From DASZZX01 sp036260415 (GTDB taxonomy: Bacteria; Actinomycetota; Nitriliruptoria; Nitriliruptorales; JAHWKO01): a stretch of 13,429 nt of DNA. The position numbers and the translations under genes were made by a program. The stretch spans positions 1 through 13,429 of the forward strand of contig DASZZX010000004.1 of the NCBI GenBank assembly GCA_036260415.1, in the 5' to 3' direction. A model generated the notes under the pieces. The model had not been told where the DNA came from, did no database searches, and saw only the letters and a list, made by a program, of their open reading frames with translations. Positions within the stretch are counted from its first letter, which is position 1, and each line of letters starts with the position of its first letter. Below are positions 1 to 7,115 of this stretch, one piece after another.

Positions 1-135
1 ACGTCACTGGTCCTGGCTAGCACCCGAAGGTTGTCCCGACCGGTCAGGTGCGGGTAGAAGGCCGGCTCCTCGACCAGCGCTCCGACCCGCTCGAGGACGT
101 CGGGCGCGCCCGGCGCGCCGCCCAGCACCGCGGCG
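1..135 (-). pseudogene. 5'-truncated ABC transporter ATP-binding protein fragment
   Basis: The minus strand encodes, without a stop, a peptide containing VLGGAPGAP, then VLERVGALVEEPAFYPHLTG and RDNLRVLAR. This is the segment that follows Walker A in drug- or antibiotic-export type ABC ATPases (the Q-loop region, typically 'GALVEEPAFYPHLSGRDNLR'). Its C-terminal half would continue beyond the left edge. In an intact protein about 50 residues carrying Walker A should precede it, but only 48 bases separate the homologous start from the stop codon of the neighbouring protease gene, and no Walker A is encoded there. The gene therefore seems to have lost its 5' end, probably by recombination at this junction. 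A short in-frame start that yields a Walker A-less protein cannot be ruled out. The family call is firm; the pseudogene call is an inference. Confidence 0.6.
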
Positions 136-183
136 CTCGCGGTTCTGGTAGGTATGGCGTCACAACACCGCCCCGCCGTGCCG

Positions 184-1632
184 CTACCGCGGTTCCGGCA
201 GCGTGAAGAGCCCCCGCGGGGTCACCGACCGCGCCAGCTTGTAGGCAGCGTGCGCGTCGACCAGCCCGGCGCCGGTGGCGCCATCATGGCCGTCGCCGGC
301 GGGTTGCCCGTTATTGCTCGCGCCGGCCTTCACGTCGCGGGCAGAGGCCTTGAGGATCGACCTGAGCAGTGCCGGGGACAGGCCCGGCTGGACCTGCTTC
401 AGCAGGGCACACACGCCGGCTACTTGAGGGGAAGCCGCGCTGGTCCCGCTGATCACCGCCCAGCCGTCGTCGTCGGCCGTCTCGTCACCGTCCGGGAAGG
501 TGCCGCCGGCCAGGGCGACATCGATGCTGTCTCCGGGTTCGACGGGCAGCACGATGTAGACCGCGCGCGGCCTCATCCCCACCAGCCCGCACACGTCCGG
601 CACGTGCCGGCCCGGATAGATCTGGCTGTCGAAGCTGCTGGCGTAGTCCGAGGCCTGAAGATCGAAGTCGTCGCCCGTCAGATTCTCTCCGGCGTGAACG
701 CCGCCGACGGCCAGCGTCTCGGGCATCATCGCGGGGAAGGCGATGTGACCGTTGCCCGCGGAGAAGCAGACGGTGATCCCACGCACCTTCACCGCCTCAA
801 TGACCGCGGCCTCCAAGGGCTTGAGGAAGTTCGGTAGCTGCGTCAGTCCCGGTAGGTGGTATCCCCAGCTGTTGGTCATCACCCCTGGGTGCAGGTCAGA
901 GGCGGTTTTGAACGCCAGGGTGGCGTTGCCTCCCATCTTGACCCCGATGAGATCCACGTCCCGGGCCACAGCGAAGATGTTGGCCGCTTCCGCGGTGCCG
1001 TGACCGACCTCGTCGTGCTCGACGTCGATCGCATCCGGGGCGAGCGTCGCCTGGTAGCTGTAGCCGTGCCAGGCGTAGAACGGATGGCGGTAGAAGCCGG
1101 TGTCGGGCATGGCGACGAGCACACCCCGACCGGTCACATCCACCTCGTGGACCGCGGGCGCACGCAGGATCATCCCCACGTCCGCGGGCACGCGCAGGTG
1201 GTGGTATCCCACCCGCGGAGGCAGGGGCGACTCGAAGAGGAGCGGGGGCGGCTGAGGGTAGGCGCGCTCGACCAGCTCCTCGAGCGCAGGGGGAACTTCG
1301 AAGGGCGCATCCGCGACGTGCGAGAGGTAGGTCACCTCCCCGAGCTCAGGATGGGCCTCGCTCAGAGGCCGCTCTCGGGCTTCGACACGCGTGCCGAAGA
1401 CCTCTTCCCAGCGCTCCTGCGGCGCCTCCCCGCTGACCGAGAACGACCCCACGTGCCGTACCCGCATCCCCAACGACTCCAGCAGGCTTGCTGCGCGCAT
1501 CGCCCTCCCTGCGGGAGGCCGAAACTCATCGAGCGTGTCCGCCTCCAGCGTGACGACGTCGTCGAACATCGACGCGCCCCTTTCGGAGCGCAGGACGGCC
1601 TCGAAGTACACCGTGTCCGAAGCGATCTGCAT
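184..1632 (-). CDS. S8 (subtilisin-family) serine peptidase with N-terminal prodomain, no signal peptide
   Basis: Predicted subtilase of 482 residues. The Asp/His/Ser triad is visible as Asp177 (VAMPDTGF), His211 (DEVGHGTAEAANIF) and Ser398 (SGTSAASPQVAG), with the oxyanion Asn294 in SAGNG. Residues about 45-125 form a prodomain-like region (AASLLESLGMRV, WEEVFGT, VPPALEELVE) that resembles the activation domain of kumamolisin-type proteases more than the usual I9 propeptide. I chose the ATG at 1632 because GAAAGGAAG lies 6 bases upstream; a longer reading adds 18 unlikely residues. No signal peptide or transmembrane segment is visible, so action inside the cell, or export by another route, is inferred. 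It is preceded after 13 bases by a small gene encoding a protein related to its own prodomain, so the two are probably co-translated. Substrate is unknown. The peptidase call is firm. Confidence 0.93.
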   Translation of the reverse strand: MQIASDTVYFEAVLRSERGASMFDDVVTLEADTLDEFRPPAGRAMRAASLLESLGMRVRHVGSFSVSGEAPQERWEEVFGTRVEARERPLSEAHPELGEVTYLSHVADAPFEVPPALEELVERAYPQPPPLLFESPLPPRVGYHHLRVPADVGMILRAPAVHEVDVTGRGVLVAMPDTGFYRHPFYAWHGYSYQATLAPDAIDVEHDEVGHGTAEAANIFAVARDVDLIGVKMGGNATLAFKTASDLHPGVMTNSWGYHLPGLTQLPNFLKPLEAAVIEAVKVRGITVCFSAGNGHIAFPAMMPETLAVGGVHAGENLTGDDFDLQASDYASSFDSQIYPGRHVPDVCGLVGMRPRAVYIVLPVEPGDSIDVALAGGTFPDGDETADDDGWAVISGTSAASPQVAGVCALLKQVQPGLSPALLRSILKASARDVKAGASNNGQPAGDGHDGATGAGLVDAHAAYKLARSVTPRGLFTLPEPR

Positions 1633-1645
1633 GGTCCGCTTCCTT

Positions 1646-1969
1646 TCAGTTGGCGAAGAACTCGGGAGGTTCTGCGAACAACACATCGGCGATCAGCTCG
1701 CTGAGATCCTCGGGCACCGTCACGCCGCCGGTGGTGGGCCGCAAGTAGCTGCCTGTGACACCGTGAGCGACCGTCGCGGTGACCTCCTCGAAGTGAACGC
1801 CGAAGACCGATGTCCACAGAGGCGCTGGTGCCCGAACACTGATGGTTGCGCCGACACCCAGCACCTGAAAGCCCTGCTGCTGCAGCGCTTGCGCAGCGGC
1901 CCTGCTTCGCCTAGAGCGGTACTCGACCTCTGCCCCGACGGTCTCCGCTGCGGCCCGCTCTTGTGCCAC
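1646..1969 (-). CDS. Small stand-alone protease prodomain-like protein
   Basis: A 107-residue protein whose residues about 23-105 align with residues about 46-131 of the S8 peptidase encoded directly downstream. Shared positions include AA..L...G..V..VG...SV...AP...W..VFG...E, then YL, VP..L.EL and a PP near the end. It has no catalytic domain, signal peptide or membrane segment. The start is a GTG at 1969 with GGAAAGG 7 bases upstream. The stop lies 13 bases before the peptidase ATG, so the genes very likely form an operon. Known propeptides of subtilases and kumamolisins inhibit and help fold their proteases; by analogy this protein may act in trans as an inhibitor, chaperone or regulatory subunit. 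That role is inference. It might instead be the remnant of a second, deleted protease gene, but a clean ORF with its own ribosome binding site argues against this. Confidence 0.72.
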   Translation of the reverse strand: MAQERAAAETVGAEVEYRSRRSRAAAQALQQQGFQVLGVGATISVRAPAPLWTSVFGVHFEEVTATVAHGVTGSYLRPTTGGVTVPEDLSELIADVLFAEPPEFFAN

Positions 1970-2507
1970 CGGCCTGCCTTTCCAGCGTCATGGTCGAGAA
2001 CGGGGGGCCCCATGTGCGGTTGTGCGAGGTAACGGTCGTTGCTTGCTATCCGCTCGGCGGCCCACCGCGGACGCCATCGCTCACCTCTGACTGATGAACT
2101 GGGTACCTGGCAGTCATGCCGACCGCTCATCGTCGAGCCGTGCCAACGACGACGCTTGGGGACTTGCGCGCCGCGGGCAGACCACCCGGGCCGGCGGCCG
2201 TCCCGTGCCGAGGTTAGCCGGAGCATCAGCTGGAGGGGTCGGCGCTCACCACCCCCCTGGGACACCGACGGTTCGGCGGACGCCGTCCAACCACCCGATC
2301 GACCTTGGCTTGGGAGGCGGCTGCACGTCGCCGGCGGCGACCGCCCTCTTCTGCGCCCACCGTGGCTGTCACAGCAGGGCTCTCCGGACGGCCGGCTCCA
2401 TCGCCGACACCACTCCCCCCTCACGCCGGCCCACACGGCCGTACGGCTGTCACTGCCCCAGCCCGTCGCGCCGGTAGAGATCCGGGGTCGGGTTCGTCAA
2501 GGTGACA
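1970..2507. other. Intergenic stretch without a supported gene
   Basis: Open frames exist on both strands, but their products are arginine-, proline- and serine-rich with no recognisable domain and no consistent third-position G/C pattern, as expected of chance frames in G+C-rich DNA. The stretch should contain the promoter of the prodomain/peptidase operon on the minus strand. I could not pick a convincing -35/-10 pair. No repeats or RNA genes were seen. Confidence 0.5.
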
Positions 2508-2529
2508 CAGCGTGGACATCTCGACGCTG
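2508..2529 (-). terminator. Weak hairpin after the Rieske oxidoreductase gene
   Basis: CAGCGT and ACGCTG form a perfect 6-bp stem around a 10-base loop, starting 9 bases beyond the stop codon of the minus-strand oxidoreductase gene. There is no T-run, so it may only assist termination or protect the transcript end. Confidence 0.3.
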
Positions 2530-2537
2530 GGGATGGT

Positions 2538-4040
2538 TCACGCATGGTCGAGCGGGGCGGTGGCCGGCCCTTCCAGCACGTCCCCGCCGGCGCTGAACCG
2601 CGAGCCGTGGCAGGGACAGTCCCAGCTCCTCTCCGCCTGGTTCCACTGCACGATGCACGCCAGGTGTGTGCACGTGGCCGATCGCTTCGTCACCCGACCC
2701 TGGTCGTCCTTGCTGACGGCCAGGAGCTGCCCGTCGACGCGGATGGTGCCTCCCCCACCCGCGGGGATCGCGTCGATGGACGAGTAGTCGGGCAGGACCC
2801 GGTCACTGACGAAGCGCAGCGCGACGTCGAGGTTGTGCTCGAGGAAGCGCCGGGCGGAGGCTGTGATGGTGACCCGGGTCGGTGAGAAGAACCGCGCGTC
2901 GGCGTCGGGCTGGCCCGTGATCGCACCGGCGATGATTCGAGCCGCCGCCGTCCCCAGCGTGAGCCCCCACTTCTGGAAGCCGGTCGCGACGTGGATGCGG
3001 TCCGACAGCACGGTGGTGCCGATCAGTGGCAGTCGGTCGTCGGGGAAGAAGTCCTGGGCGGACCACCGGTAGACGACGTCCCGCACCGCGTAGTTCTGCC
3101 TGGCGAAGGACTCGAGCGCGACGAAGTGCTCGTCGGTGTCCTGATCGTGGCCGACCTCGTGCGCGTCACCGACCACGACGAGGTAGCCGTCACCGTCACC
3201 CATGTGTCGGCGGATCGATCGCGTGGGTTCGCCGGCGGAAAGGTACATGTGCTCTGGCAGGTCGCCGTCGATCCGGGCTGCGATCCCGTAGCTGCGCGAC
3301 GCGCGCGCCCGCGCGAACTCGAAGCCCCGGTCGGTGATGGGCAGCAGCGTGGCGAGCACGACGTGATCGGCGCGGACCCGTCCCCTGTCCGTGGTGACGG
3401 TTACGCCGTCACCCTCGTCGTGGACGTCGGTGACGCGCGTCTCGGTGTGCACCTGGCTGAAGTCCTGGGCACGCACAGCGGCGGCCAGTTCGTGCGCGTA
3501 GGCGACGGGGTGCAACTGCGCCTGGCCGGTGAAGCGCAGCGCCCCCCGCACGTCGAACGGCAGCTCGGTCGTGTCGCTCCAGACGGCCGGCAGGCCGAGA
3601 GCGGTCGCGGCCGCCTCCTCCTGCCGGAGCCGCTCGACCTCGCCGTCGGTCTGCGCGTACACGTACGCGTCGGCGTTCGTCCACGACGCGTCGATGCCGT
3701 GGCGCTCGCAGATCGCCGCCACCTCACGGATGGCGGCTTCGTTGACACGCCCGTACGCCTCGGCGACGTCGTCACCGTGCAGCTCGCGAAGGGACGCGTA
3801 GATCACGCCGTGCTGGGAGGTGAGCTTGCCGGTCGAGCCGCCGGTGGTCCCGCAGGCGATGTCGCGTGCTTCGACGACGGTGACTGCGAGACCCGACTCT
3901 GCGAGTAGCAATGCCGTGGTCAGCCCGGTGATGCCCGCCCCGACGACGACCACGTCCGCGTCGCCGTCGCCGTCCAGGGGCGGATAGGCCGTGGTCGCTG
4001 CCGTCCCGTGCCAGAGGGAGGTACGGAAGTGGTCGCTCAA
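2538..4040 (-). CDS. FAD-dependent oxidoreductase (DAO family) with C-terminal Rieske [2Fe-2S] domain
   Basis: A 500-residue two-domain flavoprotein. The N-terminal FAD-binding Rossmann motif is VVVVGAGITGL (Gly34, Gly36, Gly39), followed by VVEARDIACGTTGGSTGKLT, typical of the D-amino-acid oxidase/GlpD-like group. A second typical motif, FFPDDRLPLIG and HVATGFQKWGLTLG, completes the flavin site. The C-terminus holds a Rieske cluster site, CTHLAC...CPCHGS: ligands Cys457, His459, Cys475 and His478, plus the Cys462/Cys477 pair that forms a disulfide in cytochrome bc-type Rieske proteins. The same architecture occurs in YhfW-like bacterial proteins of unresolved substrate; electrons probably pass between FAD and the iron-sulfur cluster. 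The start is a TTG at 4040 with AGGGGG 5 bases upstream. The C-terminus ends soon after GPAT, slightly short for the family. It seems to be a single-gene unit. Soluble; no signal peptide. Confidence 0.9.
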   Translation of the reverse strand: MSDHFRTSLWHGTAATTAYPPLDGDGDADVVVVGAGITGLTTALLLAESGLAVTVVEARDIACGTTGGSTGKLTSQHGVIYASLRELHGDDVAEAYGRVNEAAIREVAAICERHGIDASWTNADAYVYAQTDGEVERLRQEEAAATALGLPAVWSDTTELPFDVRGALRFTGQAQLHPVAYAHELAAAVRAQDFSQVHTETRVTDVHDEGDGVTVTTDRGRVRADHVVLATLLPITDRGFEFARARASRSYGIAARIDGDLPEHMYLSAGEPTRSIRRHMGDGDGYLVVVGDAHEVGHDQDTDEHFVALESFARQNYAVRDVVYRWSAQDFFPDDRLPLIGTTVLSDRIHVATGFQKWGLTLGTAAARIIAGAITGQPDADARFFSPTRVTITASARRFLEHNLDVALRFVSDRVLPDYSSIDAIPAGGGGTIRVDGQLLAVSKDDQGRVTKRSATCTHLACIVQWNQAERSWDCPCHGSRFSAGGDVLEGPATAPLDHA

Positions 4041-4634
4041 GGAGGCCCCCTGCGTGATCTGCGACCACGCAACCAGGCAGTCGGCGGGTGTCTTTCCTGC
4101 GACACCGGCCGTTCGGCTCGTGTCGTAGGACCGTCAACCGCCGAGCACGGGGCGCGGTGTCGGCGCAGTCTCAGCGGTCACGCCTCGGTGCTGACCGGTC
4201 GTCACGTGCGCGGCCAACCTCGACCGCACATGCGCCGTCACCACGAACCGCCATCAGCTCTCCGCTGCTCGATGACGGCCGTGCGTGGAACCGGGACGAC
4301 GACAGGACGACCGAAACGGAGTGCCGCCGTGTCGTGCCTCCCCGGCGATCAGTGCATGGACCATCGGGTCGCTCACCGCCACGCCCGCTGTCTGCCCGAA
4401 CCTTCACGGGCATGTGCGCGCGCGTCCTCAGCCGGCCAGAGGACCGACCGCTCCACCACCTGCGGACGTCTTCGACTGCCCGCGGGTCAGGCCTCCCGTG
4501 CTCCGGAGGTCGCCGCGGGCCGGTCGACCTGCTCGGGGTCGACCACTGACAAGCAGTCCACGGCAGCGGTGGACGCCACGGTGCGGTCCCACTCCGCCGG
4601 CACCCCGAACGCCGCGTTGTTGCCGAGCTGGGGA
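4041..4634. other. Gene-poor region upstream of two divergent units
   Basis: Nothing in about 590 bases can be supported as a gene. Frames on both strands give low-complexity Arg/Pro/Ser-rich products. The right side may contain further decayed 5' sequence of the esterase pseudogene (signal peptide and N-terminus). The left end must hold the promoter of the minus-strand Rieske oxidoreductase. A TTGACG on the minus strand near 4130 has no matching -10 at the usual spacing. Confidence 0.45.
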
Positions 4635-4637
4635 TCC

Positions 4638-5419
4638 GTAGACGTCCGCGGTCAGACCGAAGTCGCCGCCCGCTGCGACGCGACCCGGGCGGCCCTGGCC
4701 ATCGACGAACGTGACATGGACTCCCCGTCACCGGTCGTCGTGATGCTTCACGACGCAGGTGGCACGAGCGAGACCGTCGCGCAGGCCACGCAGTTCGACC
4801 GCGCGGCAGTCATGAAGGCTTCGCGGTGGCGTATCCGGAATCGCTGCGGGGAAACCGGAATGGTGGCTTCTGCTGCGGTCCTGCACCAGCCGAAGGGATC
4901 CAGGGCGTCGACGACCTCAACGGCGTCATCGATGCACTGATCCACGACGCCCGCATCTACCTTGCCGGGGTCTCGAACGGGGCGGTCATGGGCTACCGCT
5001 TCGTGTGTGACCAGGCGACGGGCATCGCGGGCATCGCGTCAGTGGCAGGCGCGATGGTGCCGGACGAGTGCCGGCCGACCAAGGCCTTCTCGGTGCTGGA
5101 GATCACGACACCGCCGACCACGTGGTGCCGCGGTGGGGAACTGGCGGACTTCACCCACGGGACGCGACCCGCGGCGAGTTCGGTCGAGGTCGTCCAGTTC
5201 TGGGCGGCCATGAACGGCTGCCCGCAGCCAACCAGCCGAACCGAAGGTCGTGTGACCACAACCGGATGGCGAGGGTGCCGTGACGACACGTCCGTGAGCC
5301 TGGTCACGATCGAAGGCGCAGGACCCACGTGGTACGCAAGTGAGTTCGGTCCGATCCAGGGTGCGTTGAACGCCCCGGCAACCATCATCGACTTCTTCAA
5401 CCTGTCCAGGCGCCCGTGA
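4638..5419 (+). pseudogene. Decayed LpqC-type polyhydroxybutyrate depolymerase/feruloyl-esterase-like gene
   Basis: Two frames together recreate an alpha/beta-hydrolase esterase of the LpqC/PHB depolymerase family. The first frame gives PVVVMLHDAGGTSETVAQA and TQFDRAA. After a shift near 4810-4816, the next frame gives EGFAVAYPESLRGNRNGGFC, then the nucleophile motif GVSNGA, IAGIASVAGAMV, NGCPQPT and TIIDFFNLSRRP. Damage is extensive. The oxyanion-region HG is HD. A stretch before RIYLAGVSNGA is shorter than usual. The segment that normally carries the catalytic Asp (around HGTAD) is replaced by ITTPPTTWCRGG. The GGGHTWY motif with the catalytic His reads GAGPTWY. Intact relatives are secreted or lipoprotein esterases. 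The N-terminal boundary is uncertain because the signal peptide is not recognisable. Loss of the triad plus the frameshift makes an active enzyme unlikely. Confidence 0.8.
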
Positions 5420-5439
5420 CCCACGAGCGATGGGTCGGG
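5413..5439 (+). terminator. Hairpin at the end of the esterase pseudogene
   Basis: GACCCA and TGGGTC pair around a 7-base loop, and an outer CCC/GGG extends the stem across a 2-base bulge (GT). The hairpin overlaps the stop codon of the pseudogene. No T-run follows, which is common for high-G+C terminators. Confidence 0.45.
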
Positions 5440-5481
5440 CTCGCCGGGACGTTGCGGTGGCGAAGCGATGAGTTGGCCCTA

Positions 5482-5533
5482 CCCGGATCGTCTTCAGCGT
5501 GTGACCGCCGACACCACGTGACGACGATCCGGG
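5482..5533. repeat. Long imperfect inverted repeat upstream of the DHFR-family gene
   Basis: A perfect 11-bp inverted repeat, CCCGGATCGTC at 5482-5492 and GACGATCCGGG at 5523-5533. Inside it, after one mismatch, TCA (5494-5496) pairs with TGA (5519-5521), and GTGT (5499-5502) pairs with ACAC (5511-5514) around an 8-base loop. It lies 60 bases before the start of the next gene and could be a terminator, a leader structure or a remnant of a mobile element. Confidence 0.7.
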
Positions 5534-5592
5534 CGAAGCCACCAGGATGACCCGCGATCACAGCATGTCCCCGCGGATGGAAGAGTGATGTG

Positions 5593-6291
5593 ATGGGCAA
5601 GCTCTCGGTGAACACGTTCGTCGCCCTCGACGGCGTGATGCAGGCACCTGGCGGCCCCGAAGAGGACCCCAGGGGAGGGTTCACGCACGGCGGATGGTCG
5701 GTCGACTACTGGGACGACACCATGATGAAGGTGATGGACGACTACATGGGGCGGCCGTTCGAGCTGCTGCTCGGCCGAAGGACCTACGAGATCTTCGCCG
5801 CCCACTGGCCCCACGTGACCGACGACCCGGCGGCCGACGCGCTCAACGCCGCACGCAAGCACGTCGCGTCACGGACCCTCGACGAGGTCGAGTGGCAGAA
5901 CTCGACGCTGATCCAAGGCGACGTCGCGGACTACGTTCGCGGGCTCAAGGAGCAACCCGGTCCGGAGATCCAGGTGCACGGCAGCGGCGAGCTGATCCAG
6001 ACGCTGCTCGAGCACGATCTCATCGACGAACTGCGAGTCTGGACCTTCCCCGTGCTGCTCGGCACAGGCAGGCGCCTGTTCGCCGGCGGCACGATCCCCG
6101 CGGGCCTCAAGCTCGTTGACACCGCAGTCTCGAGCACCGGCGTGGTGATCTCGACCTACGAACGGGCCGGCGATATCCCGTACGGGTCGTTCGCGCTCGA
6201 GGAGCCGACGGAAGCCGAGGCCGAACGCCGCCGGCGACTGTCACAGAACGAAGGGCCGACCGATGCCGGCGTCGAGGACGAGGGCGCGTGA
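5593..6291 (+). CDS. Dihydrofolate reductase family / RibD C-terminal domain protein
   Basis: A 232-residue protein with the RibD C-terminal (DHFR-like) fold that is widespread in actinobacteria. It shows the N-terminal strand KLSVNTFVALDGVMQAPGG, the motif ELLLGRRTYEIFAAHWP near residues 57-73, the nucleotide-binding QVHGSGELIQTLLEHDLIDE near 127-146 and the end motif FPVLLGTGRRLF near 152-163. The family probably reduces a small heterocyclic substrate with NAD(P)H, but most such stand-alone members have no proven reaction and should not be read as true DHFR. The tail beyond about residue 195 is acidic and Arg-rich and is probably disordered. The ATG at 5593 is chosen because GGAAGAG lies 7 bases upstream; the preceding in-frame GTG codon adds only one residue. 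It appears to be monocistronic, downstream of a decayed esterase. Confidence 0.88.
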   Translation: MGKLSVNTFVALDGVMQAPGGPEEDPRGGFTHGGWSVDYWDDTMMKVMDDYMGRPFELLLGRRTYEIFAAHWPHVTDDPAADALNAARKHVASRTLDEVEWQNSTLIQGDVADYVRGLKEQPGPEIQVHGSGELIQTLLEHDLIDELRVWTFPVLLGTGRRLFAGGTIPAGLKLVDTAVSSTGVVISTYERAGDIPYGSFALEEPTEAEAERRRRLSQNEGPTDAGVEDEGA

Positions 6292-6296
6292 ACGAA

Positions 6297-6349
6297 GGGC
6301 TGAGAGCAGACAGCTCAGGCAGGCAAGGCGTGGCCGTGGCGCTCAGCCC
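6297..6349. terminator. Inverted repeat between convergent genes
   Basis: A perfect 8-bp inverted repeat, GGGCTGAG (6297-6304) and CTCAGCCC (6342-6349), sits just after the stop of the plus-strand DHFR-family gene and before the 3' end of the minus-strand DUF2231 gene. The 37-base loop is long. It could serve as a bidirectional terminator, but evidence is limited to position and symmetry. Confidence 0.35.
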
Positions 6350-6427
6350 TGACGATGGTGCGCGCCACATGCCCTCCGTTGCGGGAGCGATGCTGGTTCG
6401 TCCACGTCGCGTCAGGGCCAGAAGGTG

Positions 6428-7012
6428 CTACTGAGCCTGCGGGCCGGCCGCGGCATGGCCGAGTCGCCTGCCGGTCCCGATCCTTCCCACGAGCGACAGC
6501 TCCCCGCCGATGTACCCGTCGACGAAGGCGACGGTCCCGCCGAGGAGTCCTAGTACGGCCCCGGCGCGTTGACGACCTCTGCGCCGGGCGAGGTAGGAGC
6601 AGCCGTAGAGGGCGGTCGCAGCGATGCTCGTCGCGGCGTGGAGCAGACCGACGCGTCGCTCTGCACCTTCTGTCGCTTCCCAGTCGAGGAAGCCCGACAG
6701 CAGCGTGGGCACGGAGGCGAGCAGGCCGAATCCCACCAGGCGGCGGGCGGCGTCCGACGAGCCATCCGGACCGAAGAGGTCCAGGAACGACGCGCCCATC
6801 CAGGGGCCATCGGTGAAGTCAGTGAGCAGGGGGTGGACGGCATGTCCCAGCCAACCTCCATGGAGGGCCTCCGAAGCCGCCGGCTGGCGCCGCATGAGTC
6901 GCCCGAACGCGACGGCACACGTGTCCGCCAGAGGATCCAGGCCCGGAGTCGTCGCGACCCGGTGCAGGACGCGCTGGGTGCCCCGCACGATCGACGGGAG
7001 CGCCTCCGTCAT
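6428..7012 (-). CDS. DUF2231 family integral membrane protein
   Basis: A 194-residue membrane protein. The family signature LGHAVHPLLTDFTDGPWMG (residues 55-73) precedes four hydrophobic segments at about 68-80, 92-110, 122-142 and 150-168. Charged loops such as DWEATEGAERR (110-120) follow the second. DUF2231 proteins are often found with redox or heme/copper genes, but their function is not established. I used the ATG at 7012; the open frame extends further upstream, but that part is Arg/Ser-rich and does not resemble the family. No clear Shine-Dalgarno sequence precedes this ATG, so the start is uncertain. It converges on the DHFR-family gene. A cluster of GACGTC sites lies directly upstream and may control it. 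Confidence 0.8.
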   Translation of the reverse strand: MTEALPSIVRGTQRVLHRVATTPGLDPLADTCAVAFGRLMRRQPAASEALHGGWLGHAVHPLLTDFTDGPWMGASFLDLFGPDGSSDAARRLVGFGLLASVPTLLSGFLDWEATEGAERRVGLLHAATSIAATALYGCSYLARRRGRQRAGAVLGLLGGTVAFVDGYIGGELSLVGRIGTGRRLGHAAAGPQAQ

Positions 7013-7017
7013 CGCTC

Positions 7018-7049
7018 GGACGTCATGTACGAGAGGATGGACGTCACGA
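7018..7049. promoter_or_regulatory. Cluster of three GACGTC sites upstream of the DUF2231 gene
   Basis: GGACGTCA occurs at 7018-7025 and 7029-7036 and, inverted, as TGACGTCC at 7042-7049. The last two form a perfect 8-bp inverted repeat with a 5-base loop, and the GACGTC cores start 11 and 13 bases apart, about one helical turn each. The cluster ends 6 bases from the chosen start codon of the minus-strand gene. An operator is the best guess. Confidence 0.45.
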
Positions 7050-7115
7050 GATGACGTCCGCGAGATGCAGCCTCGATGCGACCGCGTCCTCCTTGAACCA
7101 CGCCCATAGGTCAGG

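Noticed and set aside
1720..2436. A 238-residue minus-strand open frame and overlapping plus-strand frames upstream of the prodomain gene
   Set aside because: The products are Arg/Ser/Gly/Pro-rich without a domain, and the frame conflicts with the better supported prodomain gene.
2991..3908. A 305-residue plus-strand open frame opposite the Rieske oxidoreductase
   Set aside because: It is the antisense shadow of a gene with clear FAD and Rieske motifs; long antisense frames are common in G+C-rich genes.
4008..4634. An upstream extension of the first esterase frame as a larger gene
   Set aside because: The sequence before about 4638 has no resemblance to an esterase or signal peptide and overlaps the start of the oxidoreductase gene.
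7088..7094. A perfect AAGGAGG on the minus strand upstream of the DUF2231 gene
   Set aside because: No ATG, GTG or TTG follows at a usable distance, so it is not a supported ribosome binding site.
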